Below, one piece after another: positions 18,463-26,215 of a stretch of DNA of 64,000 nucleotides. The notes below the pieces were generated by a model, which saw only the letters and a program-made list of their open reading frames with translations, was not told the origin of the DNA and made no database searches. The DNA is taken from NCBI GenBank assembly GCA_002354635.1, contig DELZ01000004.1, forward strand, positions 660,878 through 724,877, in the 5' to 3' direction. The position numbers and the translations under genes are program-made. The stretch comes from Sphingomonadales bacterium UBA2683 (GTDB lineage: Bacteria > Pseudomonadota > Alphaproteobacteria > Sphingomonadales > Sphingomonadaceae). Positions within the stretch are counted from its first letter, which is position 1. Every line of letters begins with the position of its first letter.

Positions 18463-19287
18463 ATGACAGACTATATGACCGTAGAAGACACCACCCCCAA
18501 CGCGCGCACCGGCGCGATCAAGCTGCACGGACCCGAGGCGTTCGAGGGCATGCGCAAGGCCGGCCGGCTGGCCGCCGACATCCTCGACAGCCTTGTGCCC
18601 CATGTCGTGCCCGGCGTGACCACCGGCGCGCTCGACGATATGGTCCGGCAGCAGGCGTTCGCCGCCGGCGCGGTCCCCGCGACGCTCGGCTATCGGGGTT
18701 TCACCCACAGCTGCTGCACCTCGATCAACCATGTCGTCTGCCACGGCATCCCCGGCGACAAGAAGCTGGCCGAGGGCGATATCGTCAATATCGACGTGAC
18801 CGTGATCGTCGACGGCTGGCACGGCGACACCAGCCGCATGTATCTGGTCGGCAAGACGCCGATCAAGGCGAGCAAGCTGGTCCAGGTCACCTATGAATGT
18901 TTGATGCTGGGCATCGAGCAGGCGAAGCCGGGCAACCGGATGGGCGATGTCGCGCACGCGATCCAGAGCCACGCCGAAGCCAACCGCTATTCGGTGGTCC
19001 GCGATTTCTGCGGCCACGGCCTCGGCCAGATGTTCCACGACGCCCCCGAAGTGGTCCACGCCGGCCGCCCCGGCACCGGCCCGGAACTGCGCCCAGGCAT
19101 GTTCTTCACCATCGAGCCGATGATCAATATCGGCAAATATGCCTGCAAGATGCTGGATGACGGCTGGACCGCGGTGACCCGCGACCGGTCGCTGACAGCG
19201 CAGTTCGAGCATAGTATCGGGATTACCGAGGACGGCTGCGAGATTTTTACGAAGAGCCCGAAGGGGCTGGATTGTCCGCCTTATTGA
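18463..19287 (+). CDS. map: type I methionine aminopeptidase
   Basis: A 274-residue enzyme that removes the initiator Met from nascent proteins. All active-site residues are visible: His94 (CHGIPG), metal ligands Asp111 and Asp122 (NIDVTVIVDGWHGDTSRMY), His185 (GHGLG), Glu218 (TIEPM) and Glu249 (FEHSIGIT). Length fits MetAP1. The gene is divergent from the membrane transferase and its last 41 bases overlap the convergent small gene at 19247. Confidence 0.96.
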   Translation: MTDYMTVEDTTPNARTGAIKLHGPEAFEGMRKAGRLAADILDSLVPHVVPGVTTGALDDMVRQQAFAAGAVPATLGYRGFTHSCCTSINHVVCHGIPGDKKLAEGDIVNIDVTVIVDGWHGDTSRMYLVGKTPIKASKLVQVTYECLMLGIEQAKPGNRMGDVAHAIQSHAEANRYSVVRDFCGHGLGQMFHDAPEVVHAGRPGTGPELRPGMFFTIEPMINIGKYACKMLDDGWTAVTRDRSLTAQFEHSIGITEDGCEIFTKSPKGLDCPPY

Positions 19288-19588
19288 GGGGGGATTTGGG
19301 TTTGCGACGTTTGTAGCTATTGAAAACCTGTTTGTCCGTCGCCAGTAGAATTCGATGAGCGTCAATCACCGGTGCAAATGATGCAGTAGGCACGCCGCTC
19401 GATCTGATTTGGGAATACATTTCCCAGAATCCTTCGTCATCGGCCCCTTTGTTAAAGGTAACTGACGCAGCTTGATTTCCGCCCAAAATCCTAAGTGCTG
19501 AAACGGTGTTATGCAGCATTAAGGACAACAACTGCAGCTCCATCAGAACCTTTTCGAGCGACCATGATACGCTGACCTTCTCCGTCAT
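19247..19588 (-). CDS. hypothetical protein
   Basis: About 113 residues from ATG 19588 (MTEKVSVSWS). A longer frame to 19654 would run into the tandem repeat at 19634 and is less likely. The sequence is helical at first (LEKVLMELQLLSLMLHNTVSAL) and then has no feature I can name; no signal peptide or membrane segment. It overlaps the 3' end of map by 41 bases, and is richer in A and T than map, consistent with a gene of the accessory block. Confidence 0.55.
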   Translation of the reverse strand: MTEKVSVSWSLEKVLMELQLLSLMLHNTVSALRILGGNQAASVTFNKGADDEGFWEMYSQIRSSGVPTASFAPVIDAHRILLATDKQVFNSYKRRKPKSPLNKADNPAPSGSS

Positions 19589-19633
19589 GAAATTGACCTT
19601 AGATTGCTGCTTTGTAGCATTGCTTAACGATCT

Positions 19634-19686
19634 GGAATTACGGTGACAGTGCATTTCTTGGAATTACGGTGACAGTGCATTTCTTG
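19634..19686 (+). repeat. tandem copies of the AATTACGGTGACAGTGCA element
   Basis: The unit ggaattacggtgacagtgca followed by tttcttg occurs twice with a 26-base period (19634-19660 and 19660-19686). A degenerate third piece, ggaaattacggtgcca, is at 19765-19780, and another complete copy of the core is at 12606-12624 in the same orientation. Probable remnant of a REP-associated transposase (RAYT) or similar mobile element. Confidence 0.75.
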
Positions 19687-19790
19687 CCAATATTCAGAAG
19701 CGAAGTAAAAGGGCATCGTCACCGCAACCCATCCAGTGTGTTCACTAGCTGCCACTTGTCCTATGGAAATTACGGTGCCAAGGAGGAACG

Positions 19791-19847
19791 ATGCCAGTGA
19801 TTTATAACTTTTTTAGTACCTCGGCAAAAGAAGTGCTGCCACTGTAA
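19791..19847 (+). other. 18-codon open frame with a strong ribosome site
   Basis: AAGGAGG at 19780-19786 precedes ATG 19791, which opens an 18-codon frame (MPVIYNFFSTSAKEVLPL) ending at TAA 19845. It lies just after the degenerate repeat copy. It may be a mobile-element remnant or a chance frame; no homology is recognised. Confidence 0.2.
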
Positions 19848-20276
19848 TCAAACATGGCCGCCTGACACCACTTTAGTAATAGCGATCACGAGCAGGATTG
19901 CTCCACCTAACGGAGCCAGTTGCTTGAGGTAAAAAAATATCCGGTCTTGCAAAAACCGGAACAGCTTCCCGATACCTGCAAGCTTGAAATCACCTGATTT
20001 ATTATTGGCTGCTTGACTGTTTGACAGCCAACCCAATAACAAATGCACATAGTCAGCCAATACGGTCACTGCTCCCAGTAATCCTGCCCAAATAAGCGGA
20101 TTGGTAGACTCGGCGACCAGCGTTTTCGCGAAGATAGAATCCGACGAGAGCAGCCCGAATGAGACCGCAACAAGACCGAAACCAATATAGCGAGCGAGCT
20201 CGCTAATTTTGGATGAAAAATAATCCTGATTGTCGCGGAGTTTGGCGCGACGTTGAGCTGGCGTAAGTTCAGTCAT
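19848..20276 (-). CDS. small membrane protein downstream of HU
   Basis: Start ATG 20276 (MTELTPAQRRAKL), one base after the stop codon of the HU gene; a longer frame starting inside HU is unlikely. The 142-residue product has three hydrophobic segments, about residues 31-50, 60-85 and 121-137, with charged ends. I do not recognise the family. Coupling to HU so tightly suggests translation from the same message. Confidence 0.65.
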   Translation of the reverse strand: MTELTPAQRRAKLRDNQDYFSSKISELARYIGFGLVAVSFGLLSSDSIFAKTLVAESTNPLIWAGLLGAVTVLADYVHLLLGWLSNSQAANNKSGDFKLAGIGKLFRFLQDRIFFYLKQLAPLGGAILLVIAITKVVSGGHV

Positions 20277-20277
20277 A

Positions 20278-20580
20278 TTACCTCCGGCGAGTCCCACCCC
20301 AGCCATCATCATCCACCGCGTCCCTGAGGCCTTTACCCGCTTTGAATTTCGGGCGGATAGACTCTCCAATTGAAATAGGGGCACCAGTCCGAGGATTGCG
20401 GCCAATTGAAGGCTTTCGTTTCGCTACCGAAAATGTACCAAAGCCTACTAGGCGAACCTCGCCCCCTCTGCGCAGCGTTCCTACGATGGAATCAATTATC
20501 GCGTCCACAGCTGCTGCTGCATCTGCCTTCGACAAATCGGTGGCATCTACCACTGCTTCTACTAATTCATTTTTATTCAT
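20278..20580 (-). CDS. HU family DNA-binding protein
   Basis: A 100-residue histone-like protein: MNKNELVEAV start, the GFGTFSVAKRKPSIGRNPRTG arm that grips DNA in the minor groove (written here in two parts of the same motif), and a slightly extended, Gly/Arg-rich C-terminus (WGGTRRR). HU bends and compacts DNA as a dimer. Most copies are single genes; this one is followed one base later by a membrane-protein gene and lies in an accessory neighbourhood, so it may be a second, horizontally acquired HU rather than the main chromosomal one. Confidence 0.9.
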   Translation of the reverse strand: MNKNELVEAVVDATDLSKADAAAAVDAIIDSIVGTLRRGGEVRLVGFGTFSVAKRKPSIGRNPRTGAPISIGESIRPKFKAGKGLRDAVDDDGWGGTRRR

Positions 20581-20677
20581 CGTGCCCCCACCCCAACAAC
20601 ATCTAAATCACTATAGTTTTTCTTACTATATATGTCATCCGCTGATCTACGGCTATACGTGCAACCGCCCGGTCGTC

Positions 20678-20968
20678 CTAAAAATGCCGCTCAAAATCCA
20701 TGCTGTGATGCAGGACGCGGACGATAAGCATCTGATCCTGCTCAGCCGTATAAAAGACAACATGCGCCTGCTGGCGGATGCGCCGCAATCCCGGTGCCAC
20801 CTCCTCCGCGCTGCGACCGAGCTGCGGGTTGGCGAGCAGGGAGCGGAAGCAGGCGTCAAGCTGGTCGCGATAGAGCCGGGCCTGGTCGATGCCGAATTCG
20901 GCAATGGTGTAATCGGCTATTTCGGCCAGATCATTTGCGGCGCGCCGGCTTAGCTGCAGTTCAGCCAT
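20678..20968 (-). CDS. parE: ParE/RelE family toxin
   Basis: A 96-residue protein from ATG 20968 (MAELQLSRRA); the longer frame to 21025 is antitoxin overlap. The RelE/ParE fold is recognisable by RRAANDLAEIADYT, the LLANPQLGRSAEEV helix and the RQQAHVVFYT strand. ParE toxins inhibit gyrase; relatives cleave mRNA. It overlaps the upstream antitoxin gene by 8 bases, the usual toxin-antitoxin arrangement. Confidence 0.85.
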   Translation of the reverse strand: MAELQLSRRAANDLAEIADYTIAEFGIDQARLYRDQLDACFRSLLANPQLGRSAEEVAPGLRRIRQQAHVVFYTAEQDQMLIVRVLHHSMDFERHF

Positions 20969-21209
20969 GGGCGGCGCGGTCTTCGGCGGCGCGCCAGATG
21001 TCGTCCAGTGACTGGTCGCTGGCACCGCTGTCCAGCCCTTCGGCTATCGCCTCGCGCAACGTCGCCAGCCGGTCCTGTTGCGACTGGTCGCGCTTGACCA
21101 GATCGCGGATATATTCGCTGTCATTGGTAAATTCGCCGCGGGCGATTTGGGATTTGATCCAGGCGTCCTGGCCCTCGCTGAGCGTGATAGTTTTGCGGAC
21201 GGTGGCCAT
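20961..21209 (-). CDS. parD: ParD family antitoxin
   Basis: An 82-residue protein: residues 1-45 form a ribbon-helix-helix DNA-binding region (RKTITLSEGQDAWIKSQI and SDSEYIRDLVKR-like motif), the C-terminal half is helical and acidic and should wrap the toxin. ParD proteins neutralise ParE and repress their own operon as a complex. The gene precedes parE with an 8-base overlap. Confidence 0.85.
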   Translation of the reverse strand: MATVRKTITLSEGQDAWIKSQIARGEFTNDSEYIRDLVKRDQSQQDRLATLREAIAEGLDSGASDQSLDDIWRAAEDRAAHG

Positions 21210-21363
21210 TGGTGACTCCTTGCGGTGGAACCGTCATACTATTGGTGTAGGACGGGATTGTAAAGAGGTCCGGGCGGTTTCGCGTCCGCCAGCTTTGTCT
21301 GGCCATCACCATCCCCCGCCGCTAGGCAACCCCCTCACCTCCCACCAACCGAGACCCCAAAAC

Positions 21364-21705
21364 ATGGCCCGCAAACATTCTAAACATGGTGGCTGGCAGG
21401 ACCTGCAGTCCGACGCGGAAGAGGCTCCGGTGGAGGTGCCGGATTGCTGGCTGTGCGCGCGACCGACCGGGGAGACCATCGTCTGGCATCATCCGGTGCC
21501 GAAAAGCCGGGGCGGGCGCGATACTGTGCCGATGCATGCGATCTGCCAGAAGATGCTGATCACCCAGTTCAGCAACAGCGAGCTGCAGCGCCACGGGATG
21601 GATGTCGAGGGGCTGCTCGCCGATCCGGCGGTGCGCAAATTTGTCGACTGGGTGGCGAAGAAAGACCCGGATTTCAACGCGACCATTGCCAAGAAGCCGC
21701 GCTGA
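21364..21705 (+). CDS. HNH endonuclease-like protein, incomplete motif
   Basis: A 113-residue protein from ATG 21364 (MARKHSKHGG). It has CWLCARP followed by WHHPVPKSRGGRDTVPMHAIC, the layout of a widespread family of small HNH proteins. In the family the next part normally reads CHxxIH; here it is CQKMLI, so two expected His are replaced by Gln and Ile. Nuclease activity is therefore uncertain. It stands alone between the ParDE operon and the alcohol dehydrogenase. Confidence 0.65.
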   Translation: MARKHSKHGGWQDLQSDAEEAPVEVPDCWLCARPTGETIVWHHPVPKSRGGRDTVPMHAICQKMLITQFSNSELQRHGMDVEGLLADPAVRKFVDWVAKKDPDFNATIAKKPR

Positions 21706-21866
21706 GATGTGCTGCCCGCCGGACCGGCGTGGTTGGACAGGCGCACCGCTGGCGCTTCTATCTTTCCCCCTGCCCCCTCCGCTATAGTCCTTGACCTTTC
21801 GCATCGAGTTTAGCTAGTCAGTTAAATTGCACGGGCGGCTGACCGTCCGGCGGAATCGGGAGACGG

Positions 21867-23993
21867 GTGATGCGCAGACTGGGTTGGTTATTGATGCCAT
21901 TGTTGCTGGTGGCTTGCCAGAGCGAGACCAGCGCGCCGGAAGCGACCGATGCGGTCGTCGAGGGGGACTGGAGCAATATCGGCTTTGATGCCAAGGAGCA
22001 GCGGTTCAGCCCGCTCACCCAGATCAACGACGGCAATGTCAGCGAGCTCGGCATCGCCTGGTTCAAGGACCTGCCCGACGCGCGCGGCCAGGAAGCGACC
22101 CCGATCGAGGTCGACGGCAAGCTCTATATCTCCACCGCCTGGTCCAAGGTCTTTGCCTATGATGCCAAGACCGGCGACGAATTATGGTCCTATGATCCGG
22201 CGGTCGACGGCGCCAAGGCGGTCGACGCCTGTTGCGACGTGGTCAACCGCGGCGTCGCGATCAACCGCGGCAAATTGTTTTTCGGCACGATCGACGGCCG
22301 GCTGATCGCGCTCGACGCCAATACCGGCGCGCGCCTGTGGGAAACCCAGACCACCGACAACAGCAAGCCCTATACGATCACCGGCGCACCGCGGGTGGTC
22401 AAGAATATGGTGATCATCGGCAATGGCGGCGCCGAATTCGGCGTGCGCGGCTATGTCAGCGCCTATAATGTCCGCGACGGCAATCTGAAGTGGCGTTTCT
22501 ACACCGTGCCCAATCCGGAAGGAAAGCCGGACGGCGCGGCCAGCGACGAGATTTTCGCGAAAGCGGCCAACGCAACCTGGGGAGAAGGCAACTGGCGCGA
22601 ATCCGGCGGCGGCGGCACGGTCTGGGACAGCATCGTCTATGACGAGGAACTCGACCAGCTTTACTTCGGTGTCGGCAACGGCAATCCGTGGAACCACGGG
22701 CTGCGCTCGGGCGGGGAAGGCGACAATCTGTTCCTGTCCTCGATCGTCGCGGTCGATCCGGATACCGGCAAATATCTCTGGCATTACCAGGAAACCCCGG
22801 CCGAGACCTGGGACTATACCGCGACCCAGCATATCATCCAGGCCGAGATGCCGATCGACGGCAAGATGCGCAAGGTGCTCTACCACGCGCCGAAGAACGG
22901 CTTTTTCTTTGTTATCGACCGGCTCGACGGGACGCTGATCAGCGCCGACCCCTTTGTCGAGGGAATCAACTGGGCGACCGGCTATGACCTGGAAACCGGG
23001 CGGCCGATCGAGACTCCGGAAGCGCGATTCTACAAGACCGGCGAACCGTTCATTGCCATTCCCGGCGCGCTGGGTGCGCACAACTGGCACCCGATGAGCT
23101 ACAATCCCAACACCGGGCTGGTCTATATTCCGGCGCAGCAGATTCCGCAGGGCTATGAAGTGCCGGTCAGCGATATCGACAAGAAGCGTGAACGGCTGGG
23201 CTTCAACGTCGGGGTCGGCTGGTCGATTGCCCAGCTGCCCGATGACAAGGATGTCTACAAGGCGGCGATTGCCGCCACCACCGGCCGGCTGGTCGCGTTC
23301 AACCCGAAGACCGGCAAGGTCGAATGGGGCGTGGACTATCCGGCGGCCTGGAACGGCGGCACGATGACCACCGCCGGCAATCTCGTGTTCCAGGGCACCA
23401 GCACCGGCCTGTTCAAGGCCTATGCCGCGGACAAGGGCACGGAATTGCTGAGCCTGCCGATGCAGTCGGGGATCGTCAGCGCGCCCTCCACCTATCTGGT
23501 CGACGGCGAGCAATATATTGCCTTCATGACCAGCAAGGGCGGCGCCTTTCCGCTGGTCGCCGGAGTCGCCGGCGGGGTGACCCGGCAGCTGCCCAATATC
23601 CCGCGGCTGGTGGTGCTGAAACTGGGCGGCAAGACCAGTCTGCCGCCGCTGCCCGACAAGGGTGAAGTGGTCTGGGATCCGCCGGTGCAGACCGGCACGC
23701 CGGAGCAGATCGCCGCCGGCAAGGGCCTCTACGGCCGCAACTGCATCGTCTGTCACGGCGACAGCGCGATCGGCAACGGCTTCACACCGGACCTGAGAGT
23801 CAGCGGCGTGCTCGGCGACACCGATGCCTGGGCATCGATCGTCACCGGCGGCGCGCTGAAACAGCATGGCATGGTCGGCTTTGCCTCGCAGCTGAGCCCG
23901 GCGCAGGTGGAGAATATCCGCCATTATGTCGTCAACCGGTCGAACTGGACCAAGCAGCACCTGCCCGAGATGACAGCGCCGACACCGCGCTGA
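21867..23993 (+). CDS. PQQ-dependent quinohaemoprotein alcohol dehydrogenase, lipoprotein form
   Basis: A 708-residue enzyme (start GTG 21867 or ATG 21870) that oxidises alcohols in the periplasm, passing electrons from PQQ to a haem. A beta-propeller PQQ domain carries the adjacent Cys122-Cys123 disulfide (DACCDVV) that is a hallmark of the family and GGGTVWDS and NGNPWNH motifs. The C-terminal cytochrome c domain has CIVCH at 626-630. The N-terminus ends in LLLVAC, a lipobox, so the protein is probably lipid-anchored rather than freely soluble. No PQQ synthesis gene is in the window. Confidence 0.9.
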   Translation: MMRRLGWLLMPLLLVACQSETSAPEATDAVVEGDWSNIGFDAKEQRFSPLTQINDGNVSELGIAWFKDLPDARGQEATPIEVDGKLYISTAWSKVFAYDAKTGDELWSYDPAVDGAKAVDACCDVVNRGVAINRGKLFFGTIDGRLIALDANTGARLWETQTTDNSKPYTITGAPRVVKNMVIIGNGGAEFGVRGYVSAYNVRDGNLKWRFYTVPNPEGKPDGAASDEIFAKAANATWGEGNWRESGGGGTVWDSIVYDEELDQLYFGVGNGNPWNHGLRSGGEGDNLFLSSIVAVDPDTGKYLWHYQETPAETWDYTATQHIIQAEMPIDGKMRKVLYHAPKNGFFFVIDRLDGTLISADPFVEGINWATGYDLETGRPIETPEARFYKTGEPFIAIPGALGAHNWHPMSYNPNTGLVYIPAQQIPQGYEVPVSDIDKKRERLGFNVGVGWSIAQLPDDKDVYKAAIAATTGRLVAFNPKTGKVEWGVDYPAAWNGGTMTTAGNLVFQGTSTGLFKAYAADKGTELLSLPMQSGIVSAPSTYLVDGEQYIAFMTSKGGAFPLVAGVAGGVTRQLPNIPRLVVLKLGGKTSLPPLPDKGEVVWDPPVQTGTPEQIAAGKGLYGRNCIVCHGDSAIGNGFTPDLRVSGVLGDTDAWASIVTGGALKQHGMVGFASQLSPAQVENIRHYVVNRSNWTKQHLPEMTAPTPR

Positions 23994-24144
23994 CTCCGGC
24001 GGGGCGTTCGGACGCCCGATTGCTGCCCAAATTATGGTCATTTGCCCGCGCAAATGCCTGTTTTTTGAGCGCCATTGTCAGCCGGTCGATTAGCGATTAG
24101 CAATGCAGGCAAGCATTCCGGTGATTCTGTTCGCGAATCGATTC

Positions 24145-24159
24145 TGGCATGGTAATTGA
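24145..24159 (+). promoter_or_regulatory. candidate sigma-54 promoter before glnB
   Basis: The sequence tggcatggtaattga fits the sigma-54 pattern TGGCAYR-N4-TTGCW except for A in place of C in the -12 element. It lies about 90 bases before glnB. glnB-glnA operons of proteobacteria are often driven by NtrC-activated sigma-54 promoters, so the position makes sense; the match is imperfect. Confidence 0.35.
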
Positions 24160-24246
24160 ATGGTATCGGGCAATTGTGCCCGCCTGAGGCCCGCTTTTGT
24201 TGCACGAAAGACAGGGCCGAGGGAGAGGTACACGGGGACGTATAAA

Positions 24247-24585
24247 ATGAAAAAGATCGAAGCGATAATCAAGCCTTTCAAGCTGGACGAAGTGAAGGAA
24301 GCGCTGCACGAAGTCGGCGTGTCCGGGATCACCGTGACCGAGGCGAAAGGCTTTGGCCGGCAGAAAGGCCATACCGAACTGTACCGCGGTGCCGAATATG
24401 TCGTCGACTTTCTCCCCAAGGTGAAGCTTGAAGTGGTGGTCGAGGACAGTCTCGCCGACCGCACCGTCGAGGCAATCTCCGCCGCCGCCCAGACCGGGCG
24501 CATCGGCGACGGCAAGATTTTCGTCATTCCGGTCGAGTCCGCGCTGCGTATCCGCACCGGCGAGCGCGACAACGACGCCATCTGA
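24247..24585 (+). CDS. glnB: nitrogen regulatory protein P-II
   Basis: A 112-residue trimeric signal protein from ATG 24247 (MKKIEAIIKP); an upstream frame to 24160 lacks a ribosome site. Tyr51 in the T-loop (YRGAEYVVDF) is the uridylylation site, and the GDGKIFVIPVE motif binds ATP/2-oxoglutarate. P-II reports nitrogen status to glutamine synthetase adenylyltransferase and NtrB. It precedes glnA by 48 bases, so the two form the classical glnBA operon. Confidence 0.96.
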   Translation: MKKIEAIIKPFKLDEVKEALHEVGVSGITVTEAKGFGRQKGHTELYRGAEYVVDFLPKVKLEVVVEDSLADRTVEAISAAAQTGRIGDGKIFVIPVESALRIRTGERDNDAI

Positions 24586-24633
24586 TCTTTTTTCGCAACC
24601 AATCCAAACACACAAGAAACCAAGGGATAAATA

Positions 24634-26046
24634 ATGGCCAATTCAGCATCCGATATTATCAAGATGATCAAGGAACAGGAGATCGAGTGGGTCGATGTCC
24701 GCTTCACCGATCCGCGCGGCAAATGGCAGCATCTGTCGATGTGCGCCGAAGTCATCGACGAAGATGTGCTGGAAGAAGGCTTCATGTTTGACGGCAGCTC
24801 GATCGAGGGCTGGAAAGCGATCAACGAATCCGACATGATCCTGCGCCCGGACCTGGACGCGGTCTATATCGACCCGTTTTCCGCCACCCCGATGATGATC
24901 CTCGTCTGCAATATCGTCGAGCCCGGCGATGGTTCGCTGTATAACCGCGATCCGCGCTCGACCGCGGTCCGTGCCGAGGCCTATCTGAAATCGACCGGCA
25001 TCGGCGACACCGTCTTTGTCGGGCCGGAACCGGAATTTTTCATGTTCGACGATGTGAAGTTCGAAACCGGCTATGACCGCTCGGGCTTCAAGATTGACGA
25101 TATCGAGCTGCCGACCAACAGCGGTCGCGACTATGATATCGGCAACATGGGCCATCGTCCGCGCGCCAAGGGCGGCTATTTCCCGGTCGCTCCGGTCGAC
25201 AGCTGCATGGACATCCGCGGTGAAATGGTAGCCACCATGCTGGAAATGGGCCTGCCGATGGACAAGCATCATCACGAAGTAGCCTCCGCACAGCACGAGC
25301 TGGGCATCACCTTCGGCACGCTGACCCAGACCGCCGACCGGGTACAGGTCTACAAATATGTCGTGCAGCAGGTGGCCCATGCTTATGGCAAGACCGCAAC
25401 CTTCATGCCGAAGCCGATCAAGGACGATAACGGCAGCGGCATGCACACTCATATGTCGATCTGGAAAGACGGCAAGCCGCTGTTCGCCGGCAATGAATAT
25501 GCCGGCCTGTCGGAAATGTGCCTCCACTATATCGGCGGTGTCGTCAAACATGCCAAGGCGATCAACGCCTTCTCCAACCCGACCACCAACAGCTACAAGC
25601 GTCTGGTCCCGGGTTTTGAGGCGCCGGTATTGCTCGCCTATTCGAGCCGCAACCGTTCCGCCTCCTGCCGTATTCCCTACGGCGCCGGCGACAAGGCGAA
25701 GCGCGTCGAATTCCGCTTCCCCGATCCGCTTGCCAACCCCTATCTGTCATCGGCAGCCTTGCTGATGGCCGGTCTCGACGGCATCGAGAACAAGATCCAT
25801 CCCGGCGAGGCGATGGACAAAAATCTCTATGACCTGCCACCGGCAGAACTGGCCGAAGTGCCAACCGTCTGCGGTTCGCTGCGCGAGGCGCTGGAAGCGC
25901 TGGAAGCCGATCACGAGTTCCTGCTCAAGGGCGACGTGTTCACCAAAGACCAGATCGAGGCTTATGCCGAACTGAAATGGGAAGAAGTCAGCCGCTGGGA
26001 AACCACGCCGAGCCCGGTCGAGTACGACATGTATTATTCGAGCTGA
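24634..26046 (+). CDS. glnA: type I glutamine synthetase
   Basis: A 470-residue enzyme making glutamine from glutamate, ammonia and ATP, as a dodecamer. Visible hallmarks: FDGSSIEGW, the metal-binding HHEVASAQHE, MHTHMSIW and NPTTNSYKRLVPG in the active site, and Tyr399 in KNLYDLPP, the adenylylation site. It is the second gene of the glnBA operon and ends in an intrinsic terminator at 26071. Pieces of a second copy of its 3' half occur at 28007 and 29849. Confidence 0.97.
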   Translation: MANSASDIIKMIKEQEIEWVDVRFTDPRGKWQHLSMCAEVIDEDVLEEGFMFDGSSIEGWKAINESDMILRPDLDAVYIDPFSATPMMILVCNIVEPGDGSLYNRDPRSTAVRAEAYLKSTGIGDTVFVGPEPEFFMFDDVKFETGYDRSGFKIDDIELPTNSGRDYDIGNMGHRPRAKGGYFPVAPVDSCMDIRGEMVATMLEMGLPMDKHHHEVASAQHELGITFGTLTQTADRVQVYKYVVQQVAHAYGKTATFMPKPIKDDNGSGMHTHMSIWKDGKPLFAGNEYAGLSEMCLHYIGGVVKHAKAINAFSNPTTNSYKRLVPGFEAPVLLAYSSRNRSASCRIPYGAGDKAKRVEFRFPDPLANPYLSSAALLMAGLDGIENKIHPGEAMDKNLYDLPPAELAEVPTVCGSLREALEALEADHEFLLKGDVFTKDQIEAYAELKWEEVSRWETTPSPVEYDMYYSS

Positions 26047-26070
26047 TCTTTTCGATCAGATTGCAAACAA

Positions 26071-26104
26071 AAACCCGGGGCAAGCGATTGCTCCGGGTTT
26101 TTTG
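26071..26104 (+). terminator. rho-independent terminator of glnBA
   Basis: The hairpin acccgg-g-gc / gc-t-ccgggt with loop AAGCGATT is followed by a run of seven Ts. It begins 25 bases after the glnA stop. Nearly identical hairpins occur at 28066-28099 and 29901-29932. Confidence 0.85.
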
Positions 26105-26215
26105 ATGTTGGGCACAGATCGGGGCAGTTCATCCAAACCGAAGCGGGCGGGACACGAAGCGGGTTTTGAGTACCCACACCTTTGGTTGATGCCGGCGGGA
26201 TTGCCGCCGCAACCC

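Noticed and set aside
22182..24053. 623-codon minus-strand frame over the alcohol dehydrogenase
   Set aside because: Antisense to a gene with PQQ-fold, disulfide and CxxCH motifs; no family match.
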